From: Mytilus edulis
Taxonomy: Eukaryota > Mollusca > Bivalvia > Mytilida > Mytilidae
Direction of reading: 5' to 3'
Assembly: GCF_963676685.1 (NCBI RefSeq)
Contig: NC_092353.1
Coordinates: 11,123,734 to 11,187,733 of the forward strand
DNA: 64,000 nucleotides
Part shown: one piece after another, positions 33,201-45,200 of the stretch
How positions within the stretch are numbered: position 1 is the first letter of the stretch
How the letters are laid out: every line of letters starts with the position of its first letter
Made by a program: the position numbers and the translations under genes
The notes under the pieces: model-generated
Databases searched by the model: none
What the model saw: only the letters and a program-made list of their open reading frames with translations
What the model was told of the DNA's origin: nothing

Positions 33201-36200
33201 GAAAACAATAAAATTGTGGCAAAGATGGTAAACCACAAACATAAGGTGTTAATTTGTTTTAACACCATATCCGGATTTCGACAAATAATGTCTCTTCAGT
33301 GATGTTGGAGATCGAAACAGTATTTGGAAGGCCACATACGTATATACCTAATATTTGAAAACGAAAATGTTGCAAAAAAGACCAATCAACACATTTCTTT
33401 TGTTCTTGTTGTTGTCTTGCCTTCATGCAATGGAAATCAACCTTGCAAACTTGACGTCTAGTTATTGTTTTTATTTTAGGTATAACTTTATAGCGTCTTG
33501 GTAATATATATCAGTGTTGGAAAGAAACTGAATGATTCATATGTTTATTCCCTAAATAGTCAAAGTTACTGTATTCCATGTATTCCATTGCAATAAACGT
33601 AAACATGACAATTCTTATAAATTAATGCAATACACTGTTTATATTTAAATATTCTATATGCATCTGATGCATCAACAGTGTACCTAATAATGAATATTCT
33701 CCCGACTGTTGTGCAGGCTATTTCATTTAATTTAATGTCAACTGACGCAAATCAAATACAATTAGATACTGACATTTTGTTTGGTTGATTTTCCTGACTG
33801 CTAATAAACTCTTTTGAGCTTTGTAAAAAGATGGCGTCTGCTTCGCTCTATCGTAATTTAATATTAATTGTTTTTGCATTTGGTAGTTGATTAAGTATTT
33901 GAAATGTAATATTTTTCAGATATTGATTGATATAAAATCCAATATATATTAAGTTTCAGTGACAATGATGTTGTTGTACTTTGAGAGTGTGCGTTATACA
34001 CTTATGATTTTAAATCTGTTTTCACTTTACTTGTTGAAAGTTAAAACATTTACAAACAGACACGACTCTGTAATTGTGGCTATCTGGAGGTGTGCCTAGA
34101 TTGGCAGATGTAATAAAATAGAGATAATGCATTTTTGTAAACATTGTATCGGAAAATTGTTTACCAAAAGAAACGTGAATTTTGCAGATTAACAAATCAA
34201 ATAAACTGATATTTGAATATTGAATTTTATTGAGAAATATGCTTAATAAAACGAACATGAATTAATGACAGTTGATTGGAACTAAAATCTACACAGACAT
34301 TTCCAGCATTTAATTTCTTATCCTGAAAATCTGCAAATTGTAAACTCATTTAAGCCAATAGCTGTTGCTGTATCTCGTCTTAAAGAATCCAAAGCTTTTA
34401 GTTCTTAGAAGCGAGAATGTCACTGAATACAGATTCCAACCTTATCCTTATAAAAAGAGGGACGAAAGATATCAGAGGGACAGTCGACGAACTCAAAGAT
34501 CGAAAATAAACTGACAACGCCATGGCTAAAAAATAAAAAGACGAACAGACAAATAATTGTACACAAGACACAACATAAAAAACTAAAGACTTAGTAACAC
34601 GAAACCAATCAAAAAGTGGGGGTGATATCAGTTGCTCCGGAAGGGTAAGCAGATCCTGCTACATATGTGGCACCCGTCGTGTTGCTCATGTTATAACAAA
34701 TCCGGTAAATAGTCTAATTGGGTAGGTCTAATTGGTGGTGAACAGGGAAGGAGATTGTAGTTACGACAAAAGGAACATATCCGATATCATCTGTGAAACG
34801 TGTGACGGTCAACCAACTCCTGATGGCGTCCGTAAAATTTACGGAGGGATGGTTTCAACTTCATTATTTGGAACTCTATGTTTGATAGCTTCCTATTAGC
34901 AGCAACCCTCTATCAAGGAAATCATGATAGAAAATACAATCTCGGGATTATCGTATCAATGCTGGAATGTTGCTACATAGAAATGGATATATCCTTCTTG
35001 TGGTTGACAACATATCAATCACGTATCAATTATTTCCGTCAAATTAGTAATAAGATATGAGTTAGACACAACTATGTGAACCCGATCTCAAAACATAATT
35101 GTTACTTGTTTTCAAGTATCATTGACACACAAACTAATTGACATTTAAACGATAATGACTTATAAATCAACAGTATGTTTTGTATCTATTATTCACAGTT
35201 TTCAAAGACATAGACCATATGACACACGACAAACAAGATGCATTCCGCGATGAACTAAATATATGTAATGAGGGACGAACCAGATACATTCTTCCACCTA
35301 CGTATCCGAGTCTTCATGCACTTAATGTAGAGTTTTCTAGCGCTGTTTGTCAATTGCCTATTGTGTACAACCAAGCTACGTACCGTCAATTTTTAGATTT
35401 GTGGGGAACTGTGAGTAAAGGCATACATTTTAATTGTACAAAAACAACTTTTTACATAGACAAACGCATCGCTTAGAGAGAGATAGAAAGACACTTACCT
35501 GTTTGAAGGTGGAATAATTGATAACGCATGCACTTATGTTTGATCAAAATACTTAACATAATGGAATGTTATGCTTGTAGCTTCCAAAATCAAGCTTTTT
35601 GTAAAAGTAACAGATATGCTATATGAGCAATGCAACAATTTCGTCTTACATAGTGGTGGTTGAATTTTGAAGTTTATTTCATAAAAATAATGTCTGATTC
35701 AGAGAACACGAAATTAAATTGTGTATGAAATAATATAAGATTAAGAGGAATAAGAATGATTGCTAATAAGACAACTCCTCTCCACAAGAGTCACAAAAAA
35801 TAGTTACCGTACGGCCTTCAATAATATAAAAAGCCCTCACCGCATCCTCGGGTATTAAAAGCCACGAGACGACAAATGTTAACGAATAAAACGAGAACAT
35901 TAAAGACATAATTTATGTACAAAATAATGAACGAAAAACAAATAAAAAAACAAAAAAAAACAAACACAACACCTCGCACCTGTTATCCCTTATACAAATA
36001 AATCTTATATTTCAAGACAATACATAGTTAACATACATATATAAACTATTATTTAAAAAATATATAAACTTAGAGAATGTAGTTTGAGATATGTATTTAG
36101 ATATGAGATAAAGAAAAGGTATTACATTTATTTTACAGCACGTCATTGTCGGCGTTGATATCGGAACAAAATCTGTGAAAAGATATGACCAGATTGAATT

Positions 36201-39200
36201 ATTAAATAGCGTTTTATCGGTGAGAACTTTAAATGACATATTAAGTATAAACAATATTAGAATGAAGTCAAGATGGTTGTTAATATAACCATTTATTTGG
36301 CTTTGTGAAACAAATGTCCATAAAATTTCCACGGCATACCTGAATTTTTGGTTCTCCAAGATGAAATTAATTTTCCAAACGTTTAAATAATAGAAATGTG
36401 GTGTTTTCAAATAAACCACTTACAGATTTGAAAAAAAAGATAAACTTAATTTTTTTAAGCGATGATATTCTGTAAATGTTTACAAAACTTTGCAATTTTC
36501 CAAATCGGCGACTGGCAAAATTTCAATCCTGGTATCTTTGATGAGTGTATTTACAGTAAAAACTAAATGGGAGGTTTAGCGAGCTAACGTCACCGTACCC
36601 AAATTACACCGGATACCCAAATTGAATCTATTTAGCAAAGATAACAGCTGAAATCTTGAAGATTTCCTAGAGACTTAACAATTTGTATTTTTATTATTTG
36701 ATACTATGCACGCTTTTCAACAAAGGTAAACATATTTAAACATACACAAAACGTTCACAGTATTTATCAACAGATAAAATGCTTACTGAAAAAGCAAAAT
36801 GTACGGACATGTATCCATGCGATGTCATCAAAATGTAATCTTTTCAAATTTTCAAATACAAAATATCACAAGTATCCATTTCTTAAAAAAAAAAAGAGTA
36901 AGCATGGATTGATATCCAATTGTTCAAAGGATTGGAGGTCAGTTCAAACCAATTTTTCTATAATTCCATATGGATTCAAAATTAAATTGGTGAAACCATA
37001 AAGTTAATAATTATACATCTACAAAATAAACACATAATGAAAATTTTATCTGAAGCATACAAAAACGTAATTTAAAAACCTGTCAAAATAGGTGCAATTT
37101 GGGAAACCTCATGTTATAAAACTATGTAAATCCATCATTTTGTTTTACACAGAAGATGCACGTAACAATTTTGAAATATTACAGTTGTTTTCCATTCGGT
37201 TAACATTTGAGAGTTAAATTTTGCCATTTGATAAAAACAAATCTGTTTTGATCTTTTTCGAGAGTCTGAAAATTTTGTTATTTTACTATCGGCATTTGAT
37301 ATATCGCATTAAATTTGATTTTGTTCAGATGTTATGGAAAATTGAATAAGACGGCAATCATAGTTAAACATAAAAAGGACAGGACGAACAGATTAATTAA
37401 GATCATAATAAAATGAACACAGACAGGTGATATCCGAGAAAGTATGTGGTATGATACTAAAACCAACTAATTAATTTATATTTACAGAAATACCAGCAAC
37501 AAAAATATCTTTCTTTTTTACGAAAATATATAAAGCATGATACTAAATTCTCCCTCTCTCTATATATAGTTAATACTATAGCTTTAAATTTGGGAAAATG
37601 TCGAAATGAAGGTGAGATTCTCTCCTATTGCCTATAATTTATTTTATGATATACACAGTTAGGGACTTACATGTACCAATTAGAATCAATAAAATGTGCA
37701 ATACATTTTAAATCTATTTTCTGTTCTACCTTTGGGTAATTTGTAAAATTCTTTCTATCCTATCAAATGAAGAAAATTTTTTAATCGTCAATTGGTTTAA
37801 GATTTACCTCATACGTATACAGTAGAATTTAGAATGATGCATGTGAGAAAAGTGTAAGCTAATATCAATACAGGCAAATCTTTGTATATCGAACTATAAC
37901 GTATGTCTGTGCATCTGGTTTCAACTTTTTTTTTAAAGTATTGAATCAATATTACATATAAGTGCAAAATGCCTTCTTTTTATGTTTCAAATGGCCTATG
38001 ATTACTGTATCTCGTTTAAAAAGCAAATATTCACTACAATTCCAAAATCGTATTTCACCAACACCAAGCCTATACATTCAGACAATGAAGATATATGGTG
38101 CTGTGGTAATTAACGATATGACTAACAATTTCATTCTTACTTACAGTCAGGAATAGGCTCATTAGCTACTGAACAATATCAGGGGTATGGCACAGTAATT
38201 AATATAGATCCTTCGAAACTTCAACATATTGATACGTATAACATAAACGGAGGTAATGTTATCGGAACATTACAATTAGGAACTGAAAGCAACCCTGAAC
38301 CTGTTTGGTACAATCTCGCTACCATTGCCTATTTCATTGATGATTCATTTTGGAACAATGGAATAACTAGTGAAAACTGTAACGGAGAGGCACCTAATTT
38401 AAGTCGCATTCAGGCAAACGTGGTTATAGCTTTAACGGAATATCCAAGATTGAATGGAATACGCTCACCTCCACAAGGTTAGTTATATTATTTTTGTATT
38501 ACGAAGTATAGAATTAAAAAGTAGGTTCAGTAAGACCCCTTTTTGGCCCCAAAATATAGCAGTTTTACAAAATTGTGAAAATGTTATCTTTTAGCTATTT
38601 ACTGGAAAGTAGAATGCTTCTGCTACATAAATATGAGCTGTTTTTGACAATGAAATGCACATATATTGGGTACAAGCATCATTAAGTCATGCTAAATTAC
38701 TGAAATCTTCACAATTTGAGCATTTTATTAAATTTTGATGATATTACATAACATATATAAAGGTTGAGAATGAACACGGATGCGGCCACTTTCATTTTTG
38801 ACAAAACCCATCTGAAAAAGTGACGTTTTTTGGCATATTTGATAGATTTTTCATATTTAAGCTTGAATCGGAGCGTTATTAATGACCAAATTTGTTAGAA
38901 TCTTTCACATAAACTAATTGAATCAATTGGAATAGACACTTAAGTGTTTAACAAGTGTCCAAAATCTTTCTTTGGATGAACCTGAAATTTGAGGCCAAAA
39001 TCGGCCCTTACCGGACCTACTCCTTTGCATTACAAAGGAGGATCATCGGTTTTCAACTTTACTCAATAACGATTATTGACTATCATTCAGACGAAAGCAT
39101 AGAAAATCATTATCATGGTATGATTTTTCTGGATGGGTCATAAAACTTCAGTTTTCAAGTAAGTAAATTGCTTCTTGAACATTTAAATTCTGTTGCTGTT

Positions 39201-42200
39201 TAAGCATATATTCATAAATACAGCCTGCTTTAGTATTACAACTTTTCCAAACCTAGAAAACATTTGTTTCATATTTTTTTGTAAATTTTCTTGGTTTTGA
39301 AACTTGCTCATTATAAGATGAGCAAGTAAATTTGAATATTTTGTCCCATGAAAATCTCATATAGTTTTGATGTTTTGTGCTACTGTAACAAGTATATATG
39401 TATGTCTCATATTAACAGAATTATCAAACGTACATTTTGATTCATGAGATATCGCCAATATATAGCAACATGTTGTAAAATATGAAGTTTGATTGAAAGT
39501 GTACATTGACTGTTGAATGGTGTTTTATATCCCCTAATATTAGTATTAGCTGTATGGTGAAACAATTGTTATCGAAACTAATGGTATAATGATTTGACAG
39601 TGTTTGAGCTCCTTGGTTTATGACTTTCAAGTTGAGGTCAATGTCAATGTTTAATTTGACGTTTTAGATTTTCCCCTTTGCTGCGACTTAAAGTAACTTT
39701 AACCATACTTTTTTAGAATCAGTGTCAATTAATTGAATGCAGTACACAGTCTTTTATAAATAATACAAATTGAAAATAAAAACATCTAAAGAATTGACTC
39801 TGAATGATGATTGCCACAAAAGTTTCATCAATGTTTTCCCCCATTCATCAATTTTTTTTTTGGCTCACAGTACTTTTTCAATTGACTGTTTTGTATCTTT
39901 TGTTGTTCTATGCACGTCACTCTATATTGCCATTCGATAAAGCTATTTTAGACAACGGCTCTAATTCTAATACATATTTTCCATCAGCATAGTCATCATA
40001 TTCATCCCCAAAAATCATCATTGACGTTTTCATTCGAAACATATATTTTGTGGAAATATGAGGTCCAAGCTACCACTCATGGCACTGGATGTTTTACTTA
40101 TACTTGAAGTAGGCTTCACAGTTGAAGAACTCATTTCACCTTTTTATTACTAGAAGAAATGTCTATCTGCATCTATAAGATTGAAGACATCGTGCTCATG
40201 TTTATTTTTCTTTGATAAAACATCGTTCTCTTTCAAGTTTTTCGTCAACATCAACTCTGCCCTTTTTTCTCGGGTTACTGCAAATCAGTAATCTAGTCCA
40301 GCAGTTGTCGGTAAAAAAATTTAGAATAATATTAATAACGTAAAATAAAAACTTTTATTAGTTATAAGTTATTTTATTAACCTCGTCGAAATATGCAAAA
40401 TCGATAAGTTATATATTTGCAAACATTATCGCACATAATTCCGAATGATACAACTAAACATTTGTATATGGGAGTAATAACTCAAAGAAGTTTTTTTCGT
40501 GTTTCGTTTTTATGAAATAACATAGTTGTGATAACGTTATTTTTCAGAATCAATATTAAAACTTGCCCTTATGTGGCCAAGTGGAAGTTATGGTTTGTAC
40601 AAGCCTAATACCGGATGTCCAAAGTCTCCTTTTACTTGGTTGGAGGGATGGAGTCGTCAGGACGCTGAGGACCACCACAATAGCAATTCATGGACAACAA
40701 ACATACATTTAGGAGGTACATTTTCTTACTGTTAATGTCTTTAATAAAAACACTTTTTGTGTTTATAGTTAACATTTTGTATTTTCACTGTAATTACTTT
40801 ATTAGTTTAGAGATGTAAGTAATTCAGCTTTCGCGAACAATGTTTAGCAATATATTAATTCCATTAATTTAAGTTAAACGTACATTGCTGTTTATGCACT
40901 ATACCATTTTAAACACAAAAAGATTATTTTTCGAAAAATATGATAATTTAAGTTATAAAAAATTCACAGGTTACTAAGTCTATACACAAAAAATATTTAA
41001 GGTATTAAGTTAAAAAATTGCGCGCACTTGTTGTTAAACCTGGTCTCGAAATATACATTTTCTATGAATACAAAGCAATGTGTAAACGACTTTTGGACAT
41101 TGAATAAGATGCCTCGTTATAAAGAGTGTCGTCATCTCGAACTAAAATGTCGTAATGTCGGTAGTTGCAAAGCAAAACGTCTGTGTCCGTTCAATATATA
41201 TCCATATTATCAAGAGGTAGTAAATATTTCTAGCATTTCATAAGATCGGATAGGTATACGGCGCAAGTATGATTTCGTCATCGATGCAAGTCACATGGTT
41301 AGAAGTGAATTTCGATAAATTGCCATTTTGGATGAGATAATTGAGCATCAGTAAACGAAAGTCGTTTTTTCCGCTAATTTTGGAAATGGAATGGGCTTTG
41401 GTTTTCCCACAATTTTTTAAAGGTGGACTATTGTTGCCATAATTATGATTTCCTTCCAATATTTTTAAATATTTATATTTTCAATTGCAATAGTGATATA
41501 TTTTCAGTACTGGAACATGTTATTTTATACCTTGGTTTACTGTAGCTACTACTAGAAATGAATGAGATCATAAGCTTTATTACACATTAGCAGTCTTGCC
41601 TAGCTAATACGTATAAGTACAAAGTCTTCTTCTTTTAAGTTTTGTTCTCAAATTAAAGGGGGATACTTTTTTATTCGAGGAATCCCGATTTGCTATGTTT
41701 GGTGTATATACTTTTTGTACAGATGTATATATCGTTAGAAATATGAAAATTAACGTGCAGCGATCCTATACGTCCACGTATTTAAAACCCTATCTTTTAT
41801 GATTTATGATAAAAGAGGGGCGAAAGATATCAGGGGGACAGCCATATTCATAGATAACAAATAAACCAACAACGCTATGGCTAAAAAAGAAAAGACAAAC
41901 AGACAATTAATAGTACAAAATACACAACATAGAGAACTAAAGACAACACGAACCCCACCAAACACTGGGGATGACTATTTGCTCCGGAAGGGTAAGCAGA
42001 TCCTGCTCCATATGTGGCACCCGTTGTGTTGTTCATGTAATCACAAACCCGGAAAAAATCTAATTCGGTAGGTCACATTCGTGACAATGGAAGGGAATTA
42101 AAGTTACAACATAAGTAACCAAATGTCGTAACAATGTATATGTAAATAATTATTTGATAACCATCCACAAAGTGGTTTTCGGGACTTATCATCGCTGCTC

Positions 42201-45200
42201 CAAGGTGAAATGAAAAGGATATGCATAGGAAAAAAACTCAACAGAGCAATTTTTATAGTATTTTAAATAACAGAATGTTTAAACACATTTAATGATTTTA
42301 TCTCTTTATTTCGTTGCAGAAACGCCTCAACATAATAAGCCCGTGTTTTGGTTTTGCATAAAAAATTTAGACGACAAAAGTACTGGATATTACCTCAATT
42401 GGTCCAAAGGGAACTATTGTATACTGAAGAAAGGAACTTGTCCGACAGGTAAAATCAATAGAAGTTTAAAATAAAAGATTTTTGTTGGTAATCTTAACAA
42501 ATCTAGTATTGAATTCTCTTTTTTTCTTTCGGTTAAATCTGCAAAAAATTGAATAAGAAAAACAAGCCCCAACAATAAGAATAAAACTCATTAGATTCCA
42601 AAGGTTTGATGTAAACTACACACTTATTATTAAATCTTATTATGAACCCACTGTAAGTACTAACATGGTAAAAGGGATGAACACCATATTTAATAACCGT
42701 TTCAATACATGAAAAGGAAACGTAAAATTTCTGCATTATCTTCTACAACTCAAACAATAAAACAAAATTGAACCTTATTGTAAAAGTAGGGTTCAAGCAT
42801 TTTGTTTAATGTGTAATTTGTCTTTATATGTACAATTGTTTCTAATTGTAAGAATATTCATATTTTTGAATTATTAAACAGCTTACTTATGCTATAAAGT
42901 CTCGATGTCTTGAATGTTGATCGTACAGCAAACTTGCAGTACCTGTAACAGTCATTACTAGTATTGAATATGCCAGTTAAGCTTGTGATAATGTCGGATT
43001 GCGGTATATCAATAAGCGGGAGCAATTACAGATTCAAGCTGCTCAAATAGTAACGGGGTTACCTATATTCACAAGCTCAAGGGTTATTTACAAGGAACAT
43101 GGATGAGAAACATAGGCAGACAAAAGAGAAAGAAGAAAAAAATCAAATGTTGTATAATATAACAAAAAATAATGTACCAGAATATTTGAGAAATTCAATT
43201 CCACCAACCGTCCAAAGCGTGATTGTTTATGCACTACACAACGATAACGATATAATGCTTCCATTCTGCAGACTTGCTTTAACCAATGAATCATTTTTAA
43301 CATCAACTATACGTCTATGGAATATTTTTGATACTCCAATCGGCGAAGCAGATGCAATAGGAAAATTCAAAACGAAACTCAACAATTTGAATCTAAATAG
43401 TTATAAATACATGTCGAAACATTACGAGTTAGGAAGTTGTAAACTTAACATTGAGCTTACTCAACATCGATGTTCTGCTTCCTTTTTAAATCATGATATG
43501 TATAGAGTTAATATGATCCATCTTGCCGATCCGATTCGCATCTTTTCTTTTCGAAAAGTATATAATATTCAGAAATAAGAAGAAAGATTTTAGAAAACCT
43601 TAGCAGAATCCCATATAACTGTCCATTAAGTGTATAACTATTCACATCGGGAAGTAATTTACTTACTCAGGAGTAAAAGAAAAATATCTTTTCACATGTG
43701 TTTCAGCTTATTCAGAATAGATTCCTTAATGTTCAGATAGTAAAAAATGACAAAATTTATAGGTTAAGTGTTATGTTTAAACTAAACTAGTATTAAGATC
43801 GATATTTATTGCATGCATTGTTTGATATGTTTTGTATCATAAATTAAAAGAATATCTAAATATATTATGTAATATTTGTGGAGGTTTTCGCGACGGATGG
43901 CTATACTGGGATGACGAAGACAGTCATAATGCTAATGGACATGGTGGAACTCTTCCCGATGGTTCATATGGAAGTAATACTAAAATTTATTACTGTTGCA
44001 GGTAATGAAGCTAGTAAAATCAAATACCTTAAAATTGATTCTGACATTAACAAACCTATTTGTCATTTTTCACTATACATTGTAAAGTTATTGATATTAA
44101 AAATACGAGGAAGCCCTTAACTGGATAAAGTGAGATTTAAGGATGTATTTAGGTGAAGTTTTTGGAATTTATGTCAGATTTTCGGACTCCTTGGCTTTTT
44201 ACCATACAATACCAGGTAAGATATTTTGCCCCATACCCCCAATTTATATTTTTATAAAAGACTCAATAGCTCATAAAAGATCATTTGCCAAAATTTAAGC
44301 AGAATCTTGATTTTTTTCCCCTTTGATTTGAGACCCAAATAATAGCACACAAAACATTAATGATACTGGAATGTGGTAAAACATTGTTGTTTAAATAACA
44401 CGTCAGAACAGGAAGAAATAAATATTTTAGACCTATATATAATACAAATGGAACAGTTTAGTGTCCTTTCAATATATATAAATAGCTAGGTAATGTTGTG
44501 TTTTGTGTAATGTTGTATGTTGTTTTAGCCATGGGGTTGTCAGTTAATTATTGAGTAAAGAGTTTCGTAGATACAAGTATCTTGTCTTGGGCAGGGATAA
44601 ATCCTACTTTGTAAAAATCACTCTGATTCAAACAAACAAATTCTCTGAAACTGACATTATCAAGATGCTTGATTTCTTGATTGACAACATATTTGTTACC
44701 TTTGGAAGACATGTTTGTCAACATTCCAATGGGAACCAATTGTGCCCCTTTTCTTGCCGACATGTTTCTTTTTTATTATGAGGCTGACTTCATACGAGCA
44801 CTTCTTGGGAAGAAATATAAGAAGTTAGCAATATCCTTTAACGTTACTTTCCGCTATATGGACGATGTCCTCTCACTAAATAATTAAAAATTTGGTGACT
44901 TTGTTGAACGCATCCATCCCATCGAGCTAGAGATAAAGGATACACCAGATACAGTTAATTCTGCATTATCTTATAATATCTTGACTCACATCTCGACATT
45001 GACAATGAGGGTCGATTGAAAACAAAACCTTACGACAAAAGAGATGATTTCAGCTTCCCAAGTGTGAACTTTCCATTTCGATGCAGTAGCATTCTAGCAG
45101 TGCCTGCATACGGAGTATATATCTCCCAATTTATATAATATTCCCGGGCTTGTATTTCCTATCATGATTTCCTCAATAGAGGGTTGCTGCTCACCAGGAA

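Noticed and set aside
32963..33242. Two overlapping minus-strand frames
   Set aside because: Short, overlapping, no domain, and not repeated in the window; insufficient support.
36012..36419. 135-codon minus-strand frame
   Set aside because: It covers exon 4 of the MACPF gene in antisense and flanking intron; no own signature.
43099..43578. 159-codon frame as a host gene inside intron 7
   Set aside because: Its motifs match the tail of non-LTR retrotransposon reverse transcriptases, and upstream remains are frame-broken.
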